64,000 bases of DNA. Origin: Rhodoferax sp. (lineage in GTDB: Bacteria; Pseudomonadota; Gammaproteobacteria; Burkholderiales; Burkholderiaceae_C). The translations under genes and the position numbers were made by a program. Each line of letters opens with the position of its first letter. The first letter of the stretch is position 1. Where the stretch lies: positions 1 through 64,000 of the forward strand of contig NZ_JAQTMS010000025.1 of the NCBI RefSeq assembly GCF_028714215.1, in the 5' to 3' direction. Shown in pieces: positions 25,204-34,331 of the stretch. The notes beneath the pieces are model-generated. The model was not told the origin of the DNA and made no database searches. It saw only the letters and a list, made by a program, of their open reading frames with translations.

Positions 25204-25851
25204 TTAGCCAGGCCGCCCCCGTCTCGTAAGCGCCAAGACTGCCGTGCAAAGCAGGAACAGCCCATAGAGCCCAGGGACGCAGCTGTCGCTACGGGCCAGT
25301 TGCAAGAAATAGCTCCGCGAGTCAATGGTGCCAGCCTTGCTTGTGTAAAAAAGAATGGTCTGAACCACAACAAGCAGGCCCAATGCAGCGTTGTAGACAA
25401 TTACAAATCGCAAGCCGAATGGCCGTCCAAGCCGCGAAAGGGCGACAAATATCAGGCTGTAGACGCAATCAAGGAAAAGAGAAACCGCCATGACGAATGG
25501 CCACCATCCTTTGACATCGACACTGTTGAACCATCCAATAACTGTTGATAGCGCGCTGGATGCTGCGAGGATAAGGAAAACAACAGCAAAACTCTTGCCT
25601 GGCGTTAGCGACCCAGTGGCCCTGGTGTTTGTTCCGAATGCTCTCGCATGCCACTCAAACACCGCGCCAATGGCGCCCGAAAGCAGGACAAAGGTCGTCG
25701 CTGGCCACACGAACATCGGCTCAAGGCGCGGAAAAGCGAGCCAGTATGCAGCACACACGAAAAACAAGCCGAGGAAAAGCGATACCCAAACGCGAACGTA
25801 AGACAGCCCTCTCATGAGTCCGTTGCGGATAGCGGCAATAGGTCTGTGCAT
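25204..25851 (-). CDS. Hypothetical multi-pass membrane protein
   Basis: 215 residues with about five hydrophobic spans (VWVSLFLGLFFVCAAYWLAF, MFVWPATTFVLLSGAIGAVF, SFAVVFLILAASSALSTVI, WWPFVMAVSLFLDCVYSLIF, FVIVYNAALGLLVVVQTILF and a final one). I do not recognise the family. Base composition is lower in GC than the flanking genes, suggesting acquired DNA. A start at Met13 (25815) is also possible. Its start is three bases from the end of the small gene upstream, so the two probably form a unit. Confidence 0.6.
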   Translation of the reverse strand: MHRPIAAIRNGLMRGLSYVRVWVSLFLGLFFVCAAYWLAFPRLEPMFVWPATTFVLLSGAIGAVFEWHARAFGTNTRATGSLTPGKSFAVVFLILAASSALSTVIGWFNSVDVKGWWPFVMAVSLFLDCVYSLIFVALSRLGRPFGLRFVIVYNAALGLLVVVQTILFYTSKAGTIDSRSYFLQLARSDSCVPGLYGLFLLCTAVLALTRRGRPG

Positions 25852-25854
25852 CGG

Positions 25855-26109
25855 CTAACTCAATACAGGGAGACAGGTTTCTGTCGCCTGAACATCGGTT
25901 CCCAATTCCTTTGCCAAGCCGCATGCATCTGGGGTTCCACGACATTCAGAAGGCAAGTAAGTCACCATAACAACTCCAGAAAAAGCAGCAAGCTGGATAG
26001 ACAACAACGTGCCACTATAGCCCAGCCATTGCAGTCGTTGCCAGGGTGTCGGTCGCCCGCCGGGGCGAGACCCGGCCTGGTGGTCCTGCGCATGATTCCT
26101 CGCAAGCAA
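25855..26109 (-). CDS. Possible small single-span membrane protein
   Basis: 84 codons. After a basic N-terminus comes a hydrophobic stretch (LLSIQLAAFSGVVMVTYL) and then a Cys-containing tail with three cysteines. It is supported by its close packing against the next membrane protein gene (three-base gap, same strand) and by the similar, lower-GC composition. No family is recognised, and the upstream end overlaps the divergent region before the VOC gene. It could be a chance ORF. Confidence 0.35.
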   Translation of the reverse strand: MLARNHAQDHQAGSRPGGRPTPWQRLQWLGYSGTLLSIQLAAFSGVVMVTYLPSECRGTPDACGLAKELGTDVQATETCLPVLS

Positions 26110-26180
26110 AACCCCACCGCTCCGCTGTGAAATGCCGCATCGCTAAGATGCCCCAACCATCCACCAGAAGGCTACCCACC

Positions 26181-26612
26181 ATGTTCCGTATTCGCGAAAT
26201 CGATCATCTTGTCCTGCGCGTTGTCGACCTGGATCGCATGCTGCGCTTCTACTGTGGCGCGCTGGGGTGCACGGTGGAGCGGCGGCAGGACGAAATTGGG
26301 CTGGTGCAGTTGCGCGCCGGCCGGTCCATCGTCGATCTGGTACCGGTCGATGGCAAGCTCGGGCGCGCCGGTGGCGCGGCGCCCGGAAAGGAGGCTCGCA
26401 ACATGGATCACTTCTGTCTGCGGGTGGAGCCTTTCGACGAACCGGCCATTCGCCGCCAGCTGGAGGCGCGGGGCATAGCGGTCGGCCCCGTGGCTTCACG
26501 CTATGGCGCGGAGGGTGAAGGCTCCTCGATCTACCTCACCGACCCGGAAGGCAACGTGGTGGAACTCAAAGGCCCACCCAGTACCTCTGTAGCTGAGTAC
26601 CAGAGGGATTAG
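26181..26612 (+). CDS. VOC/glyoxalase family protein
   Basis: 143 residues from the ATG at 26181, preceded by AGAAGG. The two beta-alpha-beta-beta-beta units start IDHLVLRVVDLDRMLRFYCG and MDHFCLRVEPFDEPAIRRQL, and the protein ends YLTDPEGNVVELKGPP. His in IDHL, His in MDHF and Glu in VVELKG are the expected metal ligands. Homologues are annotated as lactoylglutathione lyase-like or dioxygenase-like. No pathway context is visible in the neighbours. Confidence 0.87.
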   Translation: MFRIREIDHLVLRVVDLDRMLRFYCGALGCTVERRQDEIGLVQLRAGRSIVDLVPVDGKLGRAGGAAPGKEARNMDHFCLRVEPFDEPAIRRQLEARGIAVGPVASRYGAEGEGSSIYLTDPEGNVVELKGPPSTSVAEYQRD

Positions 26613-26694
26613 CGCCGATCTACTACTTGGTCGCAACAGAGTCTTGATAGCAAGCTACTAGCCTAAAGGTTCCCAAGCGTCATTTGCAATCTCG

Positions 26695-26736
26695 CCGGTC
26701 GGTTTCAGAATTTCCTCAACACTGAAACCGATCCGG
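26695..26736 (+). promoter_or_regulatory. Leader hairpin reaching the ribosome site of the PEP-CTERM gene
   Basis: CCGG plus TCGGTTTCAG (26695-26708) pairs with CTGAAACCGA (26722-26731) and CCGG (26733-26736), with one bulged T and a 13-base loop. The 14-bp stem overlaps the first bases of the likely ribosome site GGGAGC and ends eight bases before the start codon. There is no T-run, so a terminator is unlikely. Translational control or mRNA stabilisation is possible. Confidence 0.45.
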
Positions 26737-26744
26737 GAGCTTGC

Positions 26745-27398
26745 ATGAAATCGCTTAAACCACTGCTGAATGTCTGCCTGGCGATTGCCGCGTCCTGTTT
26801 TGCTTTTTCCGCCGCGGCGCAGACGGCAAGCTATTCGCTCAACGCCACCGGCGTCAGCCAGTTTGGCTCGGGCGCCTATGGATCGGTCACCCTGACGCAG
26901 AGCTTCAGCGATGTGCTGGTCAGTGTCTCCTTGCGCAGCGATCTCAACTTTGTCGACACCGGAGCGCACTCGGCCTTTTCTTTCAACCTGGGCGGTGCTT
27001 CGTCCGCCAGCGACGTTACCGGCATCAGTTTCGCGAATGGACTCCATAACGTCTTTGCCGTCGCCAGCGGTACCAGCAATTCGCCTTTCAGCACCTTCAG
27101 CTACGAGATCAACTGCGTCAGCAACTGCAGCGCCGGCGGCTCGGCTGGCGGTTATGTCGATCCGCTGAACTTCACCGTCAAGAACGCGTCGCTGGCTGAA
27201 TTTGGACAACTCTCCACCGGCAGCGGAACCGCCGCTTACTTTGCCGCCGACGTGATCAATCTGGCGGGCAATACCGGCACCATCGGTGCCACCGTTGCGG
27301 CCGTGCCGGAGCCGGAAAGCTATGCCATGTTGTTGGCCGGTCTGGGTCTGATGGGCTTCACGGCCTGGCGCCGCCGGGAGTCTGCTGTGCGCGCTTGA
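26745..27398 (+). CDS. PEP-CTERM sorting domain protein
   Basis: 217 residues: signal peptide (SLKPLLNVCLAIAASCFAFS, ending AAAQ), a Ser/Gly/Thr-rich beta-type body with one Cys pair (NCVSNC), and a C-terminal PEP-CTERM signal VPEPESYAMLLAGLGL plus a second membrane stretch and RRRE. Such proteins are sorted by EpsH-type exosortases to the cell surface, usually with exopolysaccharide. No exosortase is in the window. The next gene, 43 bases on, is a diguanylate cyclase, which suggests a biofilm or matrix link. A stem-loop overlaps the ribosome site. Confidence 0.9.
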   Translation: MKSLKPLLNVCLAIAASCFAFSAAAQTASYSLNATGVSQFGSGAYGSVTLTQSFSDVLVSVSLRSDLNFVDTGAHSAFSFNLGGASSASDVTGISFANGLHNVFAVASGTSNSPFSTFSYEINCVSNCSAGGSAGGYVDPLNFTVKNASLAEFGQLSTGSGTAAYFAADVINLAGNTGTIGATVAAVPEPESYAMLLAGLGLMGFTAWRRRESAVRA

Positions 27399-27441
27399 CG
27401 CACCGTGACTCCCAGGCAAAACGGGCGGCGGCTTTCCTTGT

Positions 27442-29127
27442 ATGAAACTTCGCAGCCAGATATTTTCCGGCTACATCCTGCTGGCCATGCTGGTGCTGCT
27501 GGTGGGCCTGACCGGATACCTGAGTCTGAACGCCATTGCCGAGGACTTTGACGGCGCCATCAACCGCACCCAACCGGTACTGAGGGCGCTCAACCGCATC
27601 CGCTTCCTGGCGACCCGGCAGGCGTTTTCCGTGGCTTCCGAATTGATACCCGACAGAGCTGCGCACGCCGGTGAAGCCTCGGACAAGAAAGTCGAACCGT
27701 CTGTTGCTGCACTGATGGCGGCGACTTCGGAATACCGCGCCTTGGTCGAGCAATACTTTCCGGACGAGTTGACCACCGTGAAGGCGGTGGAACAGGCGGT
27801 CAAGGACTTTGGGCGCGCGGTGGAGCAACTCGATCGCTACGGCGATGCGCTGGACGATCGTGCTTTTCATGTGCAACTGGCCCAGGTTAGAGTCGGTCTC
27901 AAGAGCTTGCTGGACTTGGTGGCCGAGGCGGCCGCCGACGAGGAGACGGAGTTTCAGAAACACCAGGCAAGTGTTGGTTCTGAATTGAGGCGTCATCTGA
28001 CTTTGCTGCTGGGTGCCTGTGTGCTGTCGATACTGGCCGCCATCGGTGGCGGCGCCTTGTTCGCCAGGCGCATTGCCCAACCCATCAATGTGCTGCGCCT
28101 GGCGGCTTTGCGGCTGGGCAGCGGGCATCTGGAGAGCCGCGCCGAAGTGCAGTCAAAAAACGAGATTGGAGAACTGGCACAAACGTTCAACCAGATGGCC
28201 TCCGATCTCTCCAGCACCCTGGTTACCCGTGACTATGTCGAACTGATCCTCGAATCCCTCACCGACGGCGTCATCGTGGTGGACAAGGCCGGCCGCATCG
28301 TGCGCTGCAACTCGGCCATGCAGCAGATTTGGAACAGCGTGATCACCGGGCCGATCCTGAGCCGCGCGCTGGGGGAGGTGTTTGCCAACGAAGCCATTGG
28401 GCAAGCCCTGGCGGGCGATCCGCGGACGCCCCAGTCCTTCGAAAGCAGCCTGCGCGGCGAAAGCAATCCGGGGATCATCGTCAAGGTCTCCGTCTCCCAG
28501 GTGATGCCCGGCAGTCCCAATGACGAGCGGGTGTTGCTGGTGAAGGACATCACCGCGCAGAAGCGGATGGAAGAGCAGGTGCGGCAACTTGCCTTTTACG
28601 ACCCGCTGACGAAGCTGCCCAACCGGCGCATGCTGAACGACCGATTGAGTCAAACCATGGCGGCCAGCCAACGCAGTGGACGCTATGGCGCCTTGATGTT
28701 TCTGGACCTGGACAACTTCAAACCGATCAACGACACGCTGGGGCATGGTGCCGGTGATCTGGTTTTGATGGAGGTTGCCAGGCGCCTGCTCAGTTGCGTG
28801 CGCCAGCGCGACACCGTGGCCCGCTTTGGCGGTGACGAATTTGTCGTGATGCTGGCGGAATTTGACGGCGACCAAGCCAAATCGACGCTGCAGGCGCAGG
28901 CGATTGCGGAAAAGATTCGGGCCCTGCTGGCGCAGCCTTATTCGCTGACCCTGAAAAAAGAGGGGCAAACCGAATTCACGATGGAGTATGGCTGCACGGC
29001 AAGCTTCGGCGTGGTGCTGTTCGTGGGCCACCAAGCCAGCGAGGAAGAGGTTCTGAAATGGGCCGATACGGCCATGTACCGGGCGAAGGACGCCGGCACC
29101 AATTCGATCTGCCTGTATGAGGGCTGA
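27442..29127 (+). CDS. Membrane HAMP-PAS-GGDEF diguanylate cyclase
   Basis: 561 residues. TM1 (about 8-29), a periplasmic helical sensor of about 155 residues, TM2 (about 187-207), HAMP (RRIAQPINVLRLAALRLGSG onwards), a PAS domain (LESLTDGVIVVDKAGRIVRC), and GGDEF with intact motif RFGGDEFVVML at about 463. An RxxD inhibitory site upstream is not evident. It should make c-di-GMP in response to a periplasmic cue. It may be co-transcribed with the upstream PEP-CTERM surface protein gene. Confidence 0.93.
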   Translation: MKLRSQIFSGYILLAMLVLLVGLTGYLSLNAIAEDFDGAINRTQPVLRALNRIRFLATRQAFSVASELIPDRAAHAGEASDKKVEPSVAALMAATSEYRALVEQYFPDELTTVKAVEQAVKDFGRAVEQLDRYGDALDDRAFHVQLAQVRVGLKSLLDLVAEAAADEETEFQKHQASVGSELRRHLTLLLGACVLSILAAIGGGALFARRIAQPINVLRLAALRLGSGHLESRAEVQSKNEIGELAQTFNQMASDLSSTLVTRDYVELILESLTDGVIVVDKAGRIVRCNSAMQQIWNSVITGPILSRALGEVFANEAIGQALAGDPRTPQSFESSLRGESNPGIIVKVSVSQVMPGSPNDERVLLVKDITAQKRMEEQVRQLAFYDPLTKLPNRRMLNDRLSQTMAASQRSGRYGALMFLDLDNFKPINDTLGHGAGDLVLMEVARRLLSCVRQRDTVARFGGDEFVVMLAEFDGDQAKSTLQAQAIAEKIRALLAQPYSLTLKKEGQTEFTMEYGCTASFGVVLFVGHQASEEEVLKWADTAMYRAKDAGTNSICLYEG

Positions 29128-29286
29128 GGACTGCGCGCGGTTGGCCGCGGCGCATGCGTCAACCGGCGGGTGTTAACCTACGTCCCTTCGGCCCAGCGCT
29201 ACATCCTTGAATCTGGCGCGCCGGTCGCAATCACCCCGAATCAAACCAGGCGCCTGGCAGCGCCATGACAAGAAGGAAACCTAGCT

Positions 29287-30000
29287 ATGGGCGCGCAGTG
29301 GAAAGCAAAAGGCAAGGAACTGGCGGCAAACGCCAGGGGCCGCGTCTTCGGAAAATTGTCCAAGGACATCATGCTGGCGGCGCGTAGCGGCGCCGACCCG
29401 GCCGGCAATGCGCGCCTGCGCTTGCTGGTGGAGCAGGCCCGCAAGGCCTCCATGCCCAAGGACACGCTGGACCGGGCCATCAAGAAAGGCGCCGGCCTGA
29501 CCGGCGAGGCGGTCAATTTCGAGCACGTGATTTACGAAGGCTTTGCGCCGCACCGCGTGCCGCTGATGGTCGAATGCCTGACCGACAACGTGAACCGCAC
29601 GGCGCCTGAGATGCGGGTGCTGTTCCGCAAGGGGCAACTGGGCACCTCCGGCTCGGTGGCCTGGGATTTCGACCATGTGGGCATGATTGAAGCCGAGCCG
29701 ACAGTCAAGGGCGCCGATGCCGAACTGGCCGCCATCGAGGCCGGCGCGCAAGACCTGGAGCCGGGCGACGAGGACGGCACGACGCTGTTCCTGACCGACC
29801 CCGCCGATCTCGATCTGGTGAGCCGCGCGCTGCCGGCCCAGGGTTTCACCGTCTTGTCCGCCAAGCTGGGTTACAAGGCCAAGAACCCGGTCAACCCGGC
29901 CAGCCTGAGCGCCGAGCAGTTGGAAGAAGTGGAAAGCTTCCTGGCCGCCATCGATGCCCATGACGACGTGCAGAATGTGTTTGCCGGCCTGGCCGGTTGA
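29287..30000 (+). CDS. YebC/PmpR family protein
   Basis: 237 residues with the YebC/TACO1 signature: [76 protein letters not shown] and DFDHVGMI. Family members have been described as transcriptional regulators and more recently as ribosome-associated factors easing translation of proline tracts. It starts after an AGAAGGAAA site. The gene stands alone; the 159 bases before it show only a GGCGC/GCGCC repeat. Confidence 0.9.
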   Translation: MGAQWKAKGKELAANARGRVFGKLSKDIMLAARSGADPAGNARLRLLVEQARKASMPKDTLDRAIKKGAGLTGEAVNFEHVIYEGFAPHRVPLMVECLTDNVNRTAPEMRVLFRKGQLGTSGSVAWDFDHVGMIEAEPTVKGADAELAAIEAGAQDLEPGDEDGTTLFLTDPADLDLVSRALPAQGFTVLSAKLGYKAKNPVNPASLSAEQLEEVESFLAAIDAHDDVQNVFAGLAG

Positions 30001-30039
30001 GGCTGGACCGGTGGCGCCGGGGACGCCTGCGGCCAGTCT

Positions 30040-30939
30040 TTAAATGACCGGCGGCAGGGCCTGCGCCAGAAAATCATAGACGGCGCGGATGCGGCGGTTG
30101 CCGCGGATCTCGCGGTGCACCGCCAGCCACATCGGCAGTGACGGAATCTTCAGCAGACCGGGCAGTACCCGTACCACCTCCGGGTCGCTGCGGGCCACGT
30201 AATCGGCCACAAAACCGACGCCCAACCCAGCGCGCACGGCCTGCCACTGGACGATGAAATCGTCGGTGCGCAGGGCAAAGGACTCGCGCGTGACCGGGTA
30301 GCCCATGGCCTGAAAGCCCAGCAGGATGCCGGTATCGGCGTCGCTGCCGATCAGTTCGTGCAGCAGCAGATCGGTGGCTTTGCGCGGTACCCCGCGGCGT
30401 GCCAGGTAGTTGCGATGGGCGTAAGCGCCCAGGCCCACCGTGCCGATTTTTTTTGCGATCAGGGATGACTGGTCGGGCCGCACCATGCGAATGGCAATGT
30501 CGGCCTCGCGGCGCAGCAGGTTGCTGACCTGGTTGCTCGATACCAGCTCGATCTGGATGTCGGGCAGCGCCTGGCGCAGGCTGGCCAGCAGCGGCGGTAG
30601 CATGTGCACCGCCACTGGCACGCTGGCGGTGATGCGCACCGTGCCGGCGGTCTGCGTTTGCACGCCCGACAGGGTGCGCTCCAGTTGCAGGGCGCCGGCT
30701 TCCATGCTGCGCGCTGCCTCGCTCAGGTGCAACGCCGTCGCGGTGGGCAGCAGGCCACGCCCGGTGCGTTCGAACAGCAGCACGCCCAACTGGCTCTCCA
30801 GCTCGGCAATGTGGCGCCCCAGCGTCGGCTGGCTCATTTTCAGGGTCCGCGCGGCCCCTAGCAGGCTGCCGTGGTCCAGCGCCGCTAGGAAGGAGCGCAC
30901 CAGGCGCCAGTCGAAACCGTGCGGCAGGGAGGTATTCAT
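30040..30939 (-). CDS. LysR family transcriptional regulator
   Basis: 299 residues from MNTSLPHGFDWRLVRSFLAA. The HTH reads SLLGAARTLKMSQPTLGRHI then AELESQLGVLLFERTGRGL, and the effector domain begins about residue 90 (TVRITASVPVAVHMLPPLLA). It is divergent from the oxidoreductase/Acg-like gene pair, with 255 bases and a REP-like element in between. In this orientation the downstream pair is the most likely target. The alternative in-frame start at 30996 adds 19 unlikely residues. Confidence 0.9.
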   Translation of the reverse strand: MNTSLPHGFDWRLVRSFLAALDHGSLLGAARTLKMSQPTLGRHIAELESQLGVLLFERTGRGLLPTATALHLSEAARSMEAGALQLERTLSGVQTQTAGTVRITASVPVAVHMLPPLLASLRQALPDIQIELVSSNQVSNLLRREADIAIRMVRPDQSSLIAKKIGTVGLGAYAHRNYLARRGVPRKATDLLLHELIGSDADTGILLGFQAMGYPVTRESFALRTDDFIVQWQAVRAGLGVGFVADYVARSDPEVVRVLPGLLKIPSLPMWLAVHREIRGNRRIRAVYDFLAQALPPVI

Positions 30940-31075
30940 AAATGCATGTCTGCTATGGCTATTTATGCAATTGTGGCGCAAGCCGTTTGATTTCACAATT
31001 CCGCCTATTCACCGGCTCTGTTCGCAACTGATCATTGAAATTTTCAAAAATCATGACGCGCGCAAGGGGAGACGC

Positions 31076-31131
31076 TGTCATGCCGGACTTGATCCGGCAT
31101 CCATGGATTGCGGGTCAAGCCCGCAATGACA
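31076..31131. repeat. Double-hairpin REP-like repeat
   Basis: A symmetric 56-bp unit: terminal TGTCA and TGACA, two hairpins (TGCCGGA/TCCGGCA with CTTGA loop; TTGCGGG/CCCGCAA with TCAAG loop) and a central TCCATGGA palindrome. This is a BIME-like arrangement. A truncated copy occurs near 34510. Such units are common extragenic repeats in proteobacteria and are thought to be mobilised by RAYT-type transposases. It occupies part of the LysR/oxidoreductase divergent promoter region. Confidence 0.8.
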
Positions 31132-31194
31132 ACGCCGCATCCTCTCCTGTGCAGCAAAGTCGTGAATTTCGAAGATATCAAAAGAGGAAAAACC

Positions 31195-32205
31195 ATGCCA
31201 TCCACTGTTCTCATCCTGGGCGCTCGCGGCCGTTTCGGCCTGGCCGCCGCCCGTGCCTTCGCCGACGCCGGTTGGCGCGTGCTGGGGCAAACCCGCCCCG
31301 CTGCCGAACTGCCGGCGGAAGCGCGCATCGAGTGGCTGGCCATCGATTTGCACGACACCCAGGCGTTGACGGCGGCGGCGCAAGGCGCCACCGTGGTGGT
31401 GCATGCGCTCAACCCGGCCTACACCCACAAGGCCTGGCGCGCCCAGGTGTTGCCCATGCTGGAGGCAGCCACGGCCGTCACGCGGGCCTTGAATGCCAGC
31501 TTGATGCTGCCCGGCAATGTGTACAACTTCGGCGCCGCCATGCCCACCGTGCTGCGCGAGGACACGCCGCAGGCGGCGCAGACCGTCAAGGGCCAGATCC
31601 GCATTGCCATGGAGGCGCAACTCAAGCGCTCCGGGGTGCGCGGCGTGGTGATTCGCGCCGGTGATTTCTTCGGCAGCGGGCGCGGCACCTGGTTCGACCA
31701 GATCATCGTCAAAGACCTGCAAAAGGGCAAGTTCACCTATCCCGGCGCGCGCGATGTGGCGACCGCCTGGGCCTATCTGCCGGACCTGGCGCGAACCTTT
31801 GTCGCGGTGGCGGCGAAGCGCGCGCAACTGCCACCGTTCGAGGTGTTGCACTTCAAGGGCTACAGCATCACCGGCCAGCGCTGGCTGGATGTGCTGGACC
31901 CGCTGGCACGCGCCCAGGGCTGGGTCGAGCCGCAGGGTCATGTGCGCTTCAAGCGCCTGCCCTGGCCGCTGATGCGCATCGGCGCGCTCCTGGTGCCGAC
32001 TTTTGCGGCGCTGGCGGAAATGCGCTACTTGTGGGACACCCCGCACACGCTGGCCAATGACAAGCTCACTGCCTTGATCGGGGCGGAGCCGCATACACCG
32101 CTGGCGCAGGCGGCCAGGGCGGCGCTGGCCGATCTGGGTTGGGTGCCAGCATCGGTGCCAAGCCCGCAGGGCATGGACAGGCTGGCCCTGAATCGCATCG
32201 ACTGA
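31195..32205 (+). CDS. NAD(P)-binding oxidoreductase / epimerase-like (extended SDR)
   Basis: 336 residues from MPSTVLILGARGRFGLAAAR, where GARGRFG is an atypical SDR NAD(P)-binding glycine motif. Later regions NPAYTHKAWRAQVLPMLEAA and SLMLPGNVYNFGAAMP match atypical NmrA/epimerase-like proteins. The catalytic YxxxK is not clear, so it may be a sensor or a non-classical enzyme. AGAGGA ribosome site. It is followed after nine bases by a twin-arginine flavoprotein and controlled probably by the divergent LysR. Confidence 0.82.
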   Translation: MPSTVLILGARGRFGLAAARAFADAGWRVLGQTRPAAELPAEARIEWLAIDLHDTQALTAAAQGATVVVHALNPAYTHKAWRAQVLPMLEAATAVTRALNASLMLPGNVYNFGAAMPTVLREDTPQAAQTVKGQIRIAMEAQLKRSGVRGVVIRAGDFFGSGRGTWFDQIIVKDLQKGKFTYPGARDVATAWAYLPDLARTFVAVAAKRAQLPPFEVLHFKGYSITGQRWLDVLDPLARAQGWVEPQGHVRFKRLPWPLMRIGALLVPTFAALAEMRYLWDTPHTLANDKLTALIGAEPHTPLAQAARAALADLGWVPASVPSPQGMDRLALNRID

Positions 32206-32214
32206 GCAAACACC

Positions 32215-33393
32215 ATGCAACGCCGCAATTTCATCCGTATCGCGGGCGGTGGCGTGGTTGCCGCCGCCACGCTGTCCACGAGCGGGCTGGCAGCCTGCAG
32301 TTCCGGCCTGCCGCCCGAGGCGATCGAGGCCTGGCAGGGGCCTGGCCGCGACGTGGCCGCCGACCCGGATGTCCGGCGCTGGCTGCTGAGCCATGCCATT
32401 CTGGCGCCGCACTCGCACAACCTGCAATCCTGGATCGCCGACCTGGGCACGCCCGGCCAGATCACGCTGCGCTGCGACCTGCAACGCCTGCTGCCGCAGA
32501 CCGATCCGCTGTCGCGCCAGATCATGATGAGCCACGGCACTTTTCTGGAGTTGCTGGATCTGTCGGCCCGCGAGCGCGGCCTGCGCGCCGACATTGCACT
32601 GTTTCCCGAAGGCCAGTTCGGTCCCGAAAAGCTGGACAACCGGGCGGTGGCGCGCATCCGTTTGTCGCCCGACGTCGCAGTGCGCAAAGACCCCCTGTTT
32701 GCGCAGATTCTGCGGCGCCATACCAACCGCAACGCCTACGATCCTAAGCGCGCCGTGCCGCCCGAGGCCTGGCAGGCGATGCGGGCGGCGGTACAAGCCC
32801 ATGCACTGCGCTTCGGCTTTGTCGGTGCCGGGCAGGCCGAAGGCTTGGCCGTTCACCGTCGCATTGCGGCCGAGGCCTGGCGCATCGAGCTGACCACCCC
32901 GCGCACCGTGATGGAGTCCTACAAGGTGCTGCGCGTCGGCGCCGCCGAGATTGCGGCGCACCGCGACGGCCTGACGCTGCTCGATCCGACGGTGGAACTG
33001 CTGGATCGCGTAGGCCTGTTCGACCGCAGCAATGCGCCGGCACCCGACGACTACGCCAGCACCAGCCAGATCAAGGATTTTGCAAAGAAGCTGGATTCCA
33101 CACCCGGCTTTTTGTGGCTGGTGAGCGAGGGCAATGAGCGCGTCACGCAGATCAACGCCGGCCGCGCCTATGCCCGGGTACAACTGGCAGCCACGGCGCA
33201 AGGCCTGTCGCTGCAACCGCTGTCGCAAGCCTTGCAGGAATACGCCGAGCAGGCCCAGCCCTATGCCGACATCCATGCGCTGTGTGGTGCCACGCGAGCC
33301 GGCCAGACGGTGCAGATGTGGGCCCGCGTCGGCTATGCGCCGCCGGTCGAGCCCGCGCCGCGCCGGCGGCTGCAGGATTTCATCCACGCTTGA
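32215..33393 (+). CDS. Exported Acg-like nitroreductase-family flavoprotein
   Basis: 392 residues. The N-terminus MQRRNFIRIAGGGVVAAATL is a twin-arginine type signal, ending with AACSSG, which could also be a lipobox-like site. The mature part shows a nitroreductase-like fold seen in Acg (Rv2032-type) proteins: HAILAPHSHNLQSWIADL, LRRHTNRNAYDPKRAVPP and QALQEYAEQAQ. Acg homologues bind FMN but often lack nitroreductase activity and may sequester flavin. Adjacent to the SDR gene and a divergent LysR. Substrate unknown. Confidence 0.8.
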   Translation: MQRRNFIRIAGGGVVAAATLSTSGLAACSSGLPPEAIEAWQGPGRDVAADPDVRRWLLSHAILAPHSHNLQSWIADLGTPGQITLRCDLQRLLPQTDPLSRQIMMSHGTFLELLDLSARERGLRADIALFPEGQFGPEKLDNRAVARIRLSPDVAVRKDPLFAQILRRHTNRNAYDPKRAVPPEAWQAMRAAVQAHALRFGFVGAGQAEGLAVHRRIAAEAWRIELTTPRTVMESYKVLRVGAAEIAAHRDGLTLLDPTVELLDRVGLFDRSNAPAPDDYASTSQIKDFAKKLDSTPGFLWLVSEGNERVTQINAGRAYARVQLAATAQGLSLQPLSQALQEYAEQAQPYADIHALCGATRAGQTVQMWARVGYAPPVEPAPRRRLQDFIHA

Positions 33394-33488
33394 AGCCGTC
33401 GCTACACGGTGTAGCGCGTGGGAAAGCCGAGACGCCACGGCACGGCACGGCCTCATAATCCGAGCAGTACCGTCTAGGGGAGCCTCGA

Positions 33489-34331
33489 ATGAAGAACCGT
33501 GTCATTCACGTCAAAGGGTCGGAAGTGACCGTGGTCAGCCGTCACGAGCAGGACTACATCTCACTGACTGACATGGTGAAGCGCTTCGGCGATGAGAGCG
33601 TTCTGTACAACTGGCTACGCAACCGCAACACCATCGAGTTTCTGGGTATCTGGGAGCAAATCTACAACCCCGTATTTAAACCCCTCGAATTCGACAGGTT
33701 TAGAGCGCAGGCGGGGTTGAACAGTTTTACTTTATCGCCCAAGAAATGGATTGAAGCCACGAGTGCCATCGGCATCTACGCCAAGTCGGGGCGCGGCGGT
33801 GGCACCTTTGCCCACAAAGACATTGCCTTCGAATTCGGTTCCTGGCTCAGCCCCGAGTTCAAGCTCTACCTGATCAAGGAATTCCAGCGACTCAAGGACG
33901 AGGAGTCGCGCGCCACCTCGCTGGAATGGAGTTTTCAGCGGACCTTGTCCAAGGTGAATTACAAAATTCACACCGATGCCATCAAGGAGCGGCTGCTACC
34001 GCCACGCCTGACCGTCGCGCAAACCAGTGTCATCTACGCCAGTGAAGCCGACTTGCTCAACGTTGCCCTGTTTGGCATCACTGCCGCCCAATGGCGGCAA
34101 CTCAACCCGCGCCAGCCGGGCAATATGCGCGACGCCGCCACGCTGGAGCAACTGGTGGTGCTCTCCAATCTGGAAAGCATCAACGCGGTATTGATTCACC
34201 AGGGCCTTGTAGCCAAAGACCGCCTGCTGCAACTCAATGCCATCGCCATCACGCAAATGCGCTCGTTGATTGGCCTGGACGCATTGAAACAACTCACCGG
34301 CGCCGGCGCAAAAAGGAGAATTTCAAAATGA
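33489..34331 (+). CDS. KilA-N domain protein
   Basis: 280 residues. The N-terminal KilA-N region is clear: DYISLTDMVKRFGDESVLYN, WLRNRNTIEFLGIWEQIYNP, KKWIEATSAIGIYAKSGRGG and GTFAHKDIAFEFGSWLSPEF. The C-terminal half is helical without a recognised domain. KilA-N is a DNA-binding domain of phages and large DNA viruses, and also of many chromosomal islands. Four bases of its end overlap the start of a decayed DUF2130 gene. REP-like DNA follows. Probably acquired; role unknown. Confidence 0.87.
   Translation: MKNRVIHVKGSEVTVVSRHEQDYISLTDMVKRFGDESVLYNWLRNRNTIEFLGIWEQIYNPVFKPLEFDRFRAQAGLNSFTLSPKKWIEATSAIGIYAKSGRGGGTFAHKDIAFEFGSWLSPEFKLYLIKEFQRLKDEESRATSLEWSFQRTLSKVNYKIHTDAIKERLLPPRLTVAQTSVIYASEADLLNVALFGITAAQWRQLNPRQPGNMRDAATLEQLVVLSNLESINAVLIHQGLVAKDRLLQLNAIAITQMRSLIGLDALKQLTGAGAKRRISK

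Noticed and set aside
31078..33456. 792-codon open frame on the minus strand
   Set aside because: Opposite the oxidoreductase and Acg-like genes, without family motifs; shadow of real genes.
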